64,000 bases of DNA from Bog-473 sp963755495 (GTDB lineage Bacteria > Actinomycetota > Acidimicrobiia > Acidimicrobiales > RAAP-2): contig CAVWJS010000015.1 in the NCBI GenBank assembly GCA_963755495.1, forward strand, positions 9,796 to 73,795, in the 5' to 3' direction. Under the pieces are notes generated by a model. It saw only the letters and a list, made by a program, of their open reading frames with translations. It had not been told where the DNA came from and searched no databases. Numbering within the stretch: the stretch's first letter is position 1; each line of letters begins with the position of its first letter. A program made the position numbers and the translations under genes. This document shows, one piece after another, positions 36,159 to 44,548 of the stretch.

Positions 36159-37364
36159 ATGACCGACACCTCAATGGTGATAAAGGCGCCCAGCGGGGAC
36201 GCCGCCGGCAAGTACGCAATTGTCGGCGTGGGCACCACCGACTTTGGCGACGACTACCGCGCCTCTCGTGCGGGAGGACCCGACTATGTTGCGCCCGACG
36301 CTGAGACCCTGGCCCGGCGGGCGGTTGAACGGGCGCTCGCCGACAGTGGACTGGCGCTTGGCGACGTCGACGGCTTGTGCGCATCCTTCACCTACGGGGG
36401 TCCCGATCCGGCCTCGTTTGCGAAAACGATCGGCATTGAAGCCCGCCATGTCATGCCCGGGGGCGGGATGATGCCCTTCCAGAGCGCGCTCGAGGCACTG
36501 GCGTCGGGGGCCTGCCACACCATGGCCGTGGTGCATTCGTTGCCGTCCCGCGGGATCGGGCGTAACTACGGCGGCCAGACCTACGGGGGGAGTGGCCGGG
36601 ACTCCTACTACTACTACCACCCCTGGGGTTGGAGCTCACAAGCGGCCCACTGGGCCTTGATGTTCACGTACTACGAGGCAACCTATGGGGCCACGGAGGC
36701 CGACCTCGGAGCGGTGGCGATGACCGTTCGCTCGCATGCCGAACGCAACCCGAACGCGATCATGCGCAAGCCCATGACGATAGAGGACTACCTCGCCAGT
36801 CGCTACATCGTCCGCCCGATGCGGCTGTTCGACATGTGCCTGGTCAATGACGGGGCCGTTTGCGTCATCCTGACGGACCGCGCTCGTGCGGCCGATCTCG
36901 CGCATCATCCCGTACTCGTCGCCGGATGGGGGAACGCCTACGTGCAGGACTCGAAGATGCACGAGATGGTGCGGGAGCGCCTTCGTCCGCAGCTCGCCGC
37001 TGCGGGTGGCCAAGCGCTCGGGATGGCCGGGCTCACGGTCACCGACGTCGACCACTTCGAGGGCTACGACGCCTCGACGATCCACCTGGTGAACCAGTTG
37101 GAGGGATATGGATTCGTAGAGCCGGGCCAGGGCCTTGAGTTCTTCAAATCCGGTCAGGCCACATGGGGCGGCACCCTTCCCACCAACACCGGTGGGGGCA
37201 TGTTGTCGGAGTCGTATCTGCAGGGGTGGAACCTGATCGCGGAGGCCGTCCGTCAGCTACGCCACGAGGCGGGCGAGAGGCAAGTCGAGGACGCCGAAGT
37301 CTCACTGTTCTCGTTCACGACCACCGATTCGGCACATCCGATCGTGTTCGCGAGGCAGCGGTGA
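36159..37364 (+). CDS. Thiolase-fold protein (SCP-x/Ltp-type acyltransferase or aldolase)
   Basis: About 401 residues of the thiolase superfamily, closest in pattern to lipid-transfer-protein thiolases (SCP-x, Ltp). Seen are YAIVGVGTTDFG, ALADSGLALGDVDGLC, LVNDGAVCVIL, VDHFEGYDAS and TNTGGGMLSESYLQGW. A Tyr-rich segment (DSYYYYHPWGWSS) is a feature of this subgroup. It overlaps a DUF35 protein; thiolase-fold plus DUF35 pairs act in steroid side-chain retro-aldol cleavage (Ltp2 system). A matching C-C bond cleavage is the best guess. I use the ATG at 36159. Confidence 0.82.
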   Translation: MTDTSMVIKAPSGDAAGKYAIVGVGTTDFGDDYRASRAGGPDYVAPDAETLARRAVERALADSGLALGDVDGLCASFTYGGPDPASFAKTIGIEARHVMPGGGMMPFQSALEALASGACHTMAVVHSLPSRGIGRNYGGQTYGGSGRDSYYYYHPWGWSSQAAHWALMFTYYEATYGATEADLGAVAMTVRSHAERNPNAIMRKPMTIEDYLASRYIVRPMRLFDMCLVNDGAVCVILTDRARAADLAHHPVLVAGWGNAYVQDSKMHEMVRERLRPQLAAAGGQALGMAGLTVTDVDHFEGYDASTIHLVNQLEGYGFVEPGQGLEFFKSGQATWGGTLPTNTGGGMLSESYLQGWNLIAEAVRQLRHEAGERQVEDAEVSLFSFTTTDSAHPIVFARQR

Positions 37365-37792
37365 CGGTGGCGGAAAGACGGCCGAACCGAGTTGTGGGGG
37401 CCGCCCACGACGATTTCTGGGCGTGGTGCGAAAGAGGCGAGCTGCGGATCCAACGTTGCGATGCCTGCGGCCATCTCTCGTGGCCTCCCACGACCGCCTG
37501 TGAAAAGTGCAGCAACACCGCCCTCACTTGGGAGGCCATGAGCGGCGACGGCCGCATCGTGAGCTGGTGCACGTTCGAACGTCCCTATTACACCCAGCTC
37601 GGGGTGCCGTGGACGACCATCCTCGTCGAGCTCGTCGAGGGACCTCTCTTCATAAGCAACCCGGTGGGCTTCGCGCACGACGACATCTCCTTTGAAATGC
37701 CAGTCCGGGTGACCTTTCTCGAGTGCGAGGACGAGGCAGGAACGTTTCGGCTCCCGGTGTTCGAACGGGCGGAAGAGGAGGGAAAGGTCTGA
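37361..37792 (+). CDS. DUF35 Zn-ribbon/OB-fold protein, partner of the thiolase
   Basis: A 143-residue protein with an N-terminal zinc ribbon (CDACGH and CEKCS around residues 28-48) and a C-terminal OB fold, the DUF35 architecture. Such proteins bind thiolase-like enzymes and complete their acyl-CoA site. The GTG overlaps the thiolase stop (GTGA), and the stop overlaps the CoA-transferase ATG (TGATG), so all three genes are tightly coupled. Confidence 0.85.
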   Translation: MTVAERRPNRVVGAAHDDFWAWCERGELRIQRCDACGHLSWPPTTACEKCSNTALTWEAMSGDGRIVSWCTFERPYYTQLGVPWTTILVELVEGPLFISNPVGFAHDDISFEMPVRVTFLECEDEAGTFRLPVFERAEEEGKV

Positions 37793-38997
37793 TGACGGGA
37801 CCGTTGAGCGGAATCCGAGTAATCGACCTCACGATGTGGGCCTTTGTGCCCGCGGCCGGTGGCGTGCTGTCGCACTGGGGGGCGGACGTGATCAAGGTCG
37901 AAAACCCCCGAGCGCCGGATCCCAACAGGGTCCTCGGTGGCTCGCTCGAACCCGGTTCGAGCAGCCGCTCTTTCAAGAATTACAATCGTGGCAAGCGGGC
38001 CATCGCCTTGAATCTGGCGTGTGACGCGGGGCGTGAAGTGTTGTACTCCATGGTGGACACGGCCGACGTGTTTCTCACGAGCTTTCTGCCTGCCACTCGT
38101 CGGAAGCTCGGCTTTGATGTCGATCAGATCCGGGCTAGGAATCCCAACATCGTGTACGCGAAGGGGACCGGACTGGGACCGCTTGGCCCTGAGTCGGAGC
38201 GGCGCGCCTACGACGCCGCCATCTGGTGGGCCCGCGGTTCGCTCGCTCATGTGGCGATGCAGGTATCGGGTGCCGAGGCGCCGACCGGGATGGTCGGCCA
38301 TGGCGACACGATGTCGGGCATGGTCCTTGCTGGCGGTATCTGCGCCGGGTTGCTCCAGCGGGCTCTCACTGGCGTCGCCCCCGTCGTAGACGGCTCCCTG
38401 CTCGGCACCGCGGTTTGGTTCAACCACCAGCCGATCATCGCCAGCAGCCCTGGTCTCCCACCACAACCGCCCAACGCCATGGCCAGGGACGGCTCCCCCG
38501 CCTCGATGCGCAACTACCCCACACGTGACGGGCGGTGGGTCAGCCTCGTCTTCGTCAATGACCCCGACCCGGATTGGGCGGATCTGTGCGCATGCCTCGG
38601 CCGACCCGAGCTGGCTACCGACGAGAGGTTCGCCACGTCGGCCGCCCGCGCCGCACACCGGGACGAGTCGGTGGCCCTGCTCACCGAACTCCTCGGAGCG
38701 ATGAGCCTCGAGGAGGTCAAGGTCGCGCTTGCCTCGGCCCATGGGGTGTGGGCACCGGTGCAGACACCGGCCGAGATGCACGAAGACCCTCAGGTGCTCG
38801 CCAACCGCTACCTGCAGTCGGTCGACTACCCGACAGGCACCCTCGGTATCCCAGCACCTCCGATCCTCTTCGACGAGGACGCCTTGACGGTGGAACGGGC
38901 GCCGGATTTGGGTGAGCATACGGACGAGATCCTCCGCGAACTCGGTGTCAGCGACAGCAGGATCCAGACCCTCCGGGCGGACGGGGTGGTGGCCTAG
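37792..38997 (+). CDS. CaiB/BaiF (class III) CoA-transferase
   Basis: A 401-residue class III CoA-transferase, shown by the N-terminal GIRVIDLTMWAFVPAAGGVLSHWGADVIKVE and NRGKRAIALNL, and the probable catalytic Asp in RAYDAAIWWARGS. The family moves CoA between carboxylates, or acts as racemase. Placed after thiolase and DUF35 it may activate an acid without ATP. Confidence 0.87.
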   Translation: MTGPLSGIRVIDLTMWAFVPAAGGVLSHWGADVIKVENPRAPDPNRVLGGSLEPGSSSRSFKNYNRGKRAIALNLACDAGREVLYSMVDTADVFLTSFLPATRRKLGFDVDQIRARNPNIVYAKGTGLGPLGPESERRAYDAAIWWARGSLAHVAMQVSGAEAPTGMVGHGDTMSGMVLAGGICAGLLQRALTGVAPVVDGSLLGTAVWFNHQPIIASSPGLPPQPPNAMARDGSPASMRNYPTRDGRWVSLVFVNDPDPDWADLCACLGRPELATDERFATSAARAAHRDESVALLTELLGAMSLEEVKVALASAHGVWAPVQTPAEMHEDPQVLANRYLQSVDYPTGTLGIPAPPILFDEDALTVERAPDLGEHTDEILRELGVSDSRIQTLRADGVVA

Positions 38998-39025
38998 GCC
39001 CCTCGCCGGTCGCGCTGGCCTGAAA

Positions 39026-39040
39026 TAGAACGTTGGTCTA
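39026..39040. promoter_or_regulatory. Near-palindrome TAGAACGTTGGTCTA upstream of P450
   Basis: TAGA/TCTA arms with a 7-bp spacer, 34 bp upstream of the P450 start. The TAGAAC half is shared with the twin operators at 48188-48223 and with known KstR sites of steroid regulons, but the spacing differs. A regulator is not assigned. Confidence 0.3.
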
Positions 39041-39073
39041 CCATCATTACAACGACAGTCTTGGGGAGGGTCC

Positions 39074-40348
39074 GTGACGTCAACAGCCGAAGCCGAACGG
39101 TTCAAGGAGCTCTACGACGTGGAGCGTCACGTCATGGCGACCGATGGGGGAATTCTGGTGGAGGATCCCTACCCGGCATTTGCCGAGCTTCGGGCGCAGG
39201 CGCCCGTGCATCGAGGCTCTGTCCGCGAACTCCTCGGATACGCGCCCGGTGGGATCAGCCTGCGTAGGGAGGCCCCTATTTATTCGGCCTACTCCTATGA
39301 GGCCAATGACCTGATTCTGCGGGAGAACCAGACCTTCTCCTCGACGATCTATGCGGGCTTCACGACCCAGCTGTTCGGGCGCAGCATCCTCGAGATGGTG
39401 GGCGACGAGCACCGCCGGAATCGGGCGCTCGTCCAACCGGCGTTTTCCCCGAAGCGTGCGCAGTGGTGGATCGACAACTGGATCAACTCGCTGGTCGACG
39501 AGGCGGTCACCGCCATAGAGCCCGCCGGACAAGCCGAGCTCAACGCCGAACTCTGTTCGCGGATCCCGCTGCAAACGATCACCGCAAGTTTCGGTCTTTC
39601 ACGTAAGGAAGCTCTGGATTTCCGGGAGGGTACCGAGGGCGGCGGCGGTATGACTCGGCAGGGTCCGGCTGATGAGGCCGAGGTGGCGAAGCGCAGAGAG
39701 CGAGCGACAGCCATGCTCAAGAAGGTCATCGAGGCCCGTCGGGCGGAGCCCCAGGATGACTTGATCACGACGCTCGTACAGACCGAGATCGAGGAGGACG
39801 GCCAGCGCCACTTACTCACCGACGAAGAGATCTACGGGTTCTCCATGCTTGCCCTCACGGCCGGTTCGGGCACGACGTGGCGTCAACTCGGAATACTGCT
39901 CCTGGGCCTTCTCAAAGACCCCGAGCTCCTCGACGAGGTCCGCAACGACCGTGAACTCCTTCGTCGATCCATCGACGAGGCCGTCCGCTGGGAGCCGACC
40001 GATCCGATCTTCCGACGCCTGGTCACGAGGGACGTCACCATCTTCGGGGTGGATATCCCGGCGGGGGCAATCGTCGAGATGAACCTTGGGGCGGCCAACC
40101 GTGACCCGGCACGCTGGGACGACCCGGATCGCTTCGATCCTCATCGGAGCCCGAAACCGAACGTCGGTTTCGCCGGCGGACCCCATATCTGCCTAGGCAT
40201 GCACGTCGCTCGGGCTGAGATGTGGGTGGCGATGAACGCGGTGCTGGACCGCCTGTCCAACATCCGCCTTGACCCGGCCGCACCGAACGTACGAATCATC
40301 GGCCTCGAACACCGAGGCCCGAACGGAATCCCCGTCCTTTTCAATTGA
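39074..40348 (+). CDS. Cytochrome P450
   Basis: A 424-residue soluble P450. The heme loop is VGFAGGPHICLG (FxxGxxxCxG, cysteine near residue 383), the I-helix oxygen motif ALTAGSGTT and the K-helix ExxR is EAVR. A GGGGAGGG ribosome site precedes the GTG. An unusual Gly-rich insert (EGGGGMTRQG) lies mid-protein. The ferredoxin gene 1.1 kb downstream would deliver electrons. Substrate oxidation is likely hydroxylation of a hydrophobic ring or chain. Confidence 0.93.
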   Translation: MTSTAEAERFKELYDVERHVMATDGGILVEDPYPAFAELRAQAPVHRGSVRELLGYAPGGISLRREAPIYSAYSYEANDLILRENQTFSSTIYAGFTTQLFGRSILEMVGDEHRRNRALVQPAFSPKRAQWWIDNWINSLVDEAVTAIEPAGQAELNAELCSRIPLQTITASFGLSRKEALDFREGTEGGGGMTRQGPADEAEVAKRRERATAMLKKVIEARRAEPQDDLITTLVQTEIEEDGQRHLLTDEEIYGFSMLALTAGSGTTWRQLGILLLGLLKDPELLDEVRNDRELLRRSIDEAVRWEPTDPIFRRLVTRDVTIFGVDIPAGAIVEMNLGAANRDPARWDDPDRFDPHRSPKPNVGFAGGPHICLGMHVARAEMWVAMNAVLDRLSNIRLDPAAPNVRIIGLEHRGPNGIPVLFN

Positions 40349-40403
40349 GCAAACATCCAACAGACGTAGAACGAGAGCTAACAACACCATACGGAGGCAA
40401 CAA

Positions 40404-41501
40404 ATGAGCGGCTACCGACTGATCTCATCGGACTCACATGTCACCATGCCAGCCGAAGCGTGGTCGACATATCTCGACCCGGAGTTTCGAGACCGGGGAC
40501 CGAAGATCGTGCACACCGACGAGGGTGATTTCACGGAGTTTGAAGGCAACCGCGCGCCTATCTTGACCCTCAACAATCTCGCCGGGAAGAAACCCGAAGA
40601 ATTCACCCTCAATGTACGGAAGATGGACGAGCAGCGTTCGGGTGCATGGGACCCAGCCGAGCGGATAAAAGACATGGACATCGACGGGGTGGACGCTGAG
40701 GTCCTTTACCTGGGCGGGCCCTTGGCGTCCAAGGACCCTGCACTCCGGCTCAACAGCGTGCGTGGTTATAACCGGTGGCTTTCCGACTATGCCTCCTACG
40801 CGCCCGGACGCCTCCTCGGCGTGGCGGCGATCCCGATCAGCACGCCGGAGCAGGCGGCGGAGGAGCTCCGATTCGCCGCCGCCCAACCGGGTCTCGCCAG
40901 CGGATACATACCTCTGTTCCCACCAGAGGGTGACTACGGCGACCGCAAGTGGGACCCAATGTGGGAGGCCTTCATCGAAACGGGTTTCCCCGTGGGTCTG
41001 CATGTCGGCGGGCGTCGTCCCGGCACCCCGACCCCCAGCATCTTCGAGAGCGCACCGCGCTTCATGACCGGGCTCGTCATGAGCAAGCTCACCATGGCCG
41101 AGTCCGTCTCCGAATTGATCCATGGACTTGTGATGCAGCGGTACCCCGAGCTCAAGTTCGTTGCGGTGGAAGGCCAGATCGGGTGGATTTCCTTCTTCCA
41201 GTACTACTCCGACCACCTGTGGGAGAAGCACCGGTTCTGGACGAAGAGCGAGCTTGAGAACCCACCCAGCTTCTACTTCAAGCGGCAGGTGTTCGGGACA
41301 TTCATGGAAGACCCGGTCGGTCTGCGCGAGCGCCACCACATCGGCATCGACAACATCATGTGGGCCAGTGACTACCCCCACTCCGAAACGACGTGGCCCA
41401 ATTCCAAGTCGCTGACGGACGAGTGGTTCACACAACTCGGTGAGGATGACAAGCGAAAGGTCCTCTGGGAGAACGCAGCGAAGCTCTACAGGCTCGTCTG
41501 A
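40404..41501 (+). CDS. Amidohydrolase-2 family TIM-barrel hydrolase
   Basis: A 365-residue metal hydrolase related to, but clearly distinct from, the AH2 copies to the left. The strand-1 motif is SSDSHVTMP (DxH), strand 8 gives ASDYPHSETTWP. ACGGAGGC precedes the ATG at 40404, which is preferred to earlier in-frame starts overlapping the P450. Position between P450 and its ferredoxin suggests all three act in one oxidation-hydrolysis sequence. Confidence 0.85.
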   Translation: MSGYRLISSDSHVTMPAEAWSTYLDPEFRDRGPKIVHTDEGDFTEFEGNRAPILTLNNLAGKKPEEFTLNVRKMDEQRSGAWDPAERIKDMDIDGVDAEVLYLGGPLASKDPALRLNSVRGYNRWLSDYASYAPGRLLGVAAIPISTPEQAAEELRFAAAQPGLASGYIPLFPPEGDYGDRKWDPMWEAFIETGFPVGLHVGGRRPGTPTPSIFESAPRFMTGLVMSKLTMAESVSELIHGLVMQRYPELKFVAVEGQIGWISFFQYYSDHLWEKHRFWTKSELENPPSFYFKRQVFGTFMEDPVGLRERHHIGIDNIMWASDYPHSETTWPNSKSLTDEWFTQLGEDDKRKVLWENAAKLYRLV

Positions 41502-41716
41502 TGGACAACGAGCTCCCATATCGGATCGAGATCGACCGATCCGTCTGCATGGGATCCGGCGTCTGCGTGGTCTACGCAGCGGAGACATTCGACATCGACG
41601 ATGAGACGAAGTCGGTCGTGCAGAACGCGGCAGGGAACCCCCAGGCGCAGATCGAAGCGGCCGTCGCTGGCTGTCCAACCGGGGCTATCACGTTCGTCCG
41701 TACGGCGGATGGGTAA
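41501..41716 (+). CDS. [3Fe-4S] ferredoxin
   Basis: A 71-residue acidic ferredoxin with three cluster cysteines, CMGSGVC and CPTGAI, and no fourth cysteine in the usual place, as in actinobacterial 3Fe-4S ferredoxins that serve P450s. The ATG shares its first base with the amidohydrolase stop (TGATG). No ferredoxin reductase is seen nearby. Confidence 0.92.
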   Translation: MDNELPYRIEIDRSVCMGSGVCVVYAAETFDIDDETKSVVQNAAGNPQAQIEAAVAGCPTGAITFVRTADG

Positions 41717-41804
41717 CAAGGCCACGCGCCAGGTGGAGCGAGACCCGGCGCATCGTCGACAATAAACGTATTTCTACCTACAAGTTCAAACGTTTGGGGG
41801 GAAC

Positions 41805-42584
41805 ATGCTGCTGCTCGAAGACAAGGTTTGCGTCATCACCGGGGCCGGTTCCGGCGTGGGACGAGCATCGGCGCTCGTGTTCAGTCGCGAAGGCGCCAAG
41901 GTGGTATGTGCCGACGTCATGGAGGACTGGGCGAAGGAAACCGTTCGCCGAGTCGAGGCAGAGGGCGGAGCGGCTGTGGTGGCGGCGTGCGACGTAACCA
42001 AGGAGGCCGACGTGCGTGCCGCCATTGAGACCGCCATCTCCAATTTCGGCCGCCTCAATGTGATGTTCAACAATGTGGGCATCGCCACGCCTCCGGGTGG
42101 CGGCACGTTCGAGACCTATGACGACGCCAAGTGGGAACACCTGATGGACACCAATCTGCGGGGAATCTTCTACGGCATGAAGCACGCCATTCTGCAGTTC
42201 AAGGCGCAGGAGACCCCCGGCTCCATCGTCAACACCGCTTCGGTGTCGGGTCTGGTGGGCTGGGGAGGCACCGTCTACGGGACGACGAAGGGGGGCGTGG
42301 TCCAGATGACACGGGCAGTGGCGATCGAAGCGGCCCCGTTCGACATTCGCGTTAACGCCCTCTGCCCTGCGGCCATGCCAACCAACTTCGGCGTCACCGA
42401 CCCCGCGTTGGCGTTCCAGGAGAGGTCCGAGCAAGCGCTTGCCGCAATGGGGCAGTTGCAGCCATTGGGGCGTTACATCGACCCAGCAGATGTGGGCGAG
42501 GCGGCCGCCTTCCTGGCTTCGGACCGCGCCCACAACATCACCGGTGTGATGCTTCCCGTGGACGGTGGCTATACCGCCCGATGA
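41805..42584 (+). CDS. SDR-family oxidoreductase
   Basis: A 259-residue classical short-chain dehydrogenase: TGAGSGVGR cofactor motif, NNVG (variant of NNAG), and catalytic YGTTK. The C-terminal ITGVMLPVDGGYTAR is usual. A strong GGGGGGAAC site precedes the ATG. It probably oxidises a hydroxyl made by the P450 or a hydratase. Confidence 0.87.
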   Translation: MLLLEDKVCVITGAGSGVGRASALVFSREGAKVVCADVMEDWAKETVRRVEAEGGAAVVAACDVTKEADVRAAIETAISNFGRLNVMFNNVGIATPPGGGTFETYDDAKWEHLMDTNLRGIFYGMKHAILQFKAQETPGSIVNTASVSGLVGWGGTVYGTTKGGVVQMTRAVAIEAAPFDIRVNALCPAAMPTNFGVTDPALAFQERSEQALAAMGQLQPLGRYIDPADVGEAAAFLASDRAHNITGVMLPVDGGYTAR

Positions 42585-42609
42585 GCGAGGTCGCGAAGCG
42601 AGATCTCCG

Positions 42610-43245
42610 CTAGTTGGTGGAAGCGTAGAGAAACGCCTTATGAGTTTTGAGGACGTCGCGACTCTTCACGGACATCGCCGCGGCGACTTCGTGTGCTCGT
42701 CCGATCAGGTCTTCGGCCGGGATGGCCTCGTGGGCGATGCCAGCTTTTACGGCCTCCTCAGCGGCGTAGCGTCGACCGGTAAGAGTTGCTTCGGCAAGTG
42801 TGGCGCGTGGGAGATGGGCCGAGAGAAGAGCGAACATCTCCGGCGTGAGAGCTAGCCCGAGGTCGATTTCGGGAAGGCACCAGTAGCCTCTTTCGGACCG
42901 CATGACCACGTAGTCGTGAGCTGTGGCGAGCATTGCACCAGCGGCGAAGGCGTGGCCATTGACGGCTGCGACCGTATAGGCGTTGAGGTTCTGGATTCGA
43001 GCGAACAGCTCGTGAACCCGTTCGAGAAAGCCGGATCCCTGGTTGGACGCTGCCATCCACTCCAAATCCAATCCGTTGGAGAAGAACCTATCGACTCCCG
43101 TTGTGATCAATGCAATAGGTCCTTCCCTCGCCTCTACGACGTCGAGGGCGTCAAGAAAGCCATCCACAAAGTCATCGTTGATCCTGTTCTCGCCGCCTTC
43201 CATGCGGATGACCGCGACCGTACCGTGAGTGTCGACAGTGATCAT
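42610..43245 (-). CDS. Enoyl-CoA hydratase/isomerase family protein
   Basis: A short (211-residue) crotonase-fold protein. The oxyanion-hole region FFSNGLDLEWM and AAVNGHAFAAGAML are visible, but the C-terminal trimerisation part is abbreviated, as in delta3,delta2-enoyl-CoA isomerase-like members. The gene is on the opposite strand to its neighbours and convergent with the SDR, 25 bp apart at the stops. Confidence 0.83.
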   Translation of the reverse strand: MITVDTHGTVAVIRMEGGENRINDDFVDGFLDALDVVEAREGPIALITTGVDRFFSNGLDLEWMAASNQGSGFLERVHELFARIQNLNAYTVAAVNGHAFAAGAMLATAHDYVVMRSERGYWCLPEIDLGLALTPEMFALLSAHLPRATLAEATLTGRRYAAEEAVKAGIAHEAIPAEDLIGRAHEVAAAMSVKSRDVLKTHKAFLYASTN

Positions 43246-43355
43246 CTCTTCCCTTCGAGCTCATCAGATCCCCATGCCATCATCGTTTCTACGTCCTCCG
43301 TGAGTTGAGGCGAGGCCTTAATAGCGCAAGTCTCGGCAGACGAGTTGGTGGCCTG

Positions 43356-43384
43356 TTTGACAGTGCTCGTACGGGACAGTCAAA
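43356..43384. promoter_or_regulatory. Inverted repeat TTTGAC-N17-GTCAAA upstream of SDR
   Basis: A perfect 6-bp inverted repeat in the 188-bp gap between the divergent crotonase and SDR genes. TTGACA within it could also be a -35 box. It is about 50 bp before the SDR start. Regulator unknown. Confidence 0.35.
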
Positions 43385-43433
43385 TCAGGACGGGACCTAC
43401 CGCTCTGGGGCGGGGGAGAGGAGATGGTGAGAG

Positions 43434-44357
43434 ATGGGCCTTTTGGAGGGGAAAGTAGCGATCATCACGGGAGCGGGCGGGGGCATTGGCCGTGAGCACG
43501 CCCTGCTCTTCGCCCATGAGGGTGCCTCGGTGCTGGTGAACGATCTGGGCTGCGATGGCAGGGGCGTGGGTTCTGATCCGGGGCCGGCCGGAGCAGTGGT
43601 CGCAGAGATCGAAGCCGCAGGCGGGGTCGCCGCCGCCAACAGCGGTGACGTCTCGAACTGGGCCGATGCGGAGGCGCTGATTGCTCAGGCGGTGGACACG
43701 TTCGGCCGGCTCGACATCCTGGTCAACAACGCCGGTATCTTGCGCGACCGGATGGCGTTCAACATGTCCGAAGAGGAGTGGAACCCGGTTGTGGACACCG
43801 TCCTCAAGGGTACGTATGCCCCGTCGCGCTTCGCCTCCGCCCACTGGCGGGAGCAGTACAAGAGAACGGACTCTCCCGTGGATGCCGCGATCATCAGCAC
43901 GTCCTCGGAGTCTGGCCTGTATTCGAACGCGGGCCAGGCGAACTATGCCGCAGCCAAGGCCGGTGTGGCCGCGCTGTCCACGGTGCTCGCCAGGGACCTG
44001 GGAAACTTCGGCGTGCGATCCAACGCCATCGCTCCGGTTGCCAACACCCGGCTGTGGGGCGCACTCGGGGCCGGCTATGAGGCACCTCCTCCCGGCGAAT
44101 TCGACCCGATGCGGCCAGGCCAAATTGCTCCGTTCGTCACATGGCTGGCCTCTGGCTTGGCCAAGGGCATAAGTGGTCAGGTCTTTGGTGTCAGCGGGAA
44201 CCGCATCCAGCTGATCCGGGGCTACCACCCCGTGACGCAGATCGACTCGGAGGACAGGGACTGGACGCCCGATCGGATTGAGGAGCTGCACGAGCAGCTC
44301 ATCGGTGGTTTTGACGTCGGCATTCCACCGTTCCTTCCACCCCTTGGCTGGCAGTAA
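43434..44357 (+). CDS. SDR-family hydroxyacyl-CoA dehydrogenase-like oxidoreductase
   Basis: A 307-residue SDR with TGAGGGIGR, NNAG and YAAAK. The insert VLVNDLGCDGRGVGSDPGPAG and the C-terminal extension after the SDR core resemble HSD17B4-like enzymes, as for the SDR at 12860, with which it is paralogous. Oxidation of a 3-hydroxyacyl-CoA is likely. Confidence 0.86.
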   Translation: MGLLEGKVAIITGAGGGIGREHALLFAHEGASVLVNDLGCDGRGVGSDPGPAGAVVAEIEAAGGVAAANSGDVSNWADAEALIAQAVDTFGRLDILVNNAGILRDRMAFNMSEEEWNPVVDTVLKGTYAPSRFASAHWREQYKRTDSPVDAAIISTSSESGLYSNAGQANYAAAKAGVAALSTVLARDLGNFGVRSNAIAPVANTRLWGALGAGYEAPPPGEFDPMRPGQIAPFVTWLASGLAKGISGQVFGVSGNRIQLIRGYHPVTQIDSEDRDWTPDRIEELHEQLIGGFDVGIPPFLPPLGWQ

Positions 44358-44548
44358 CGGGCGGGGGCCAGCCCTTTCATAGGCCCTAACGCAGGACAGT
44401 GGAAGGACACCAGCCCTTGGGTCTTCACGCCGGGTTTCGGGACCCCGGAGGCCCCGAGGGTGCCATGAATTGCCAGCAAGGGGTCGCGGCGCGATACTTC
44501 GGGATGCGGGGGGCCCGCGAAGGCTTTGGAAAATCGAGGTAGGACTAC

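Noticed and set aside
41764..41795. AAACGT and AAACGTTT elements before the SDR at 41805 as an operator pair
   Set aside because: The palindrome is only 8 bp and the partner is partial; too weak to support as a site.
44358..44548. Structured RNA in the GC-rich leader before the amidohydrolase at 44549
   Set aside because: Short G/C stems (for example GGGACCCC near 44440) can pair, but there is no recognisable riboswitch or terminator arrangement and such stems are expected at this base composition.
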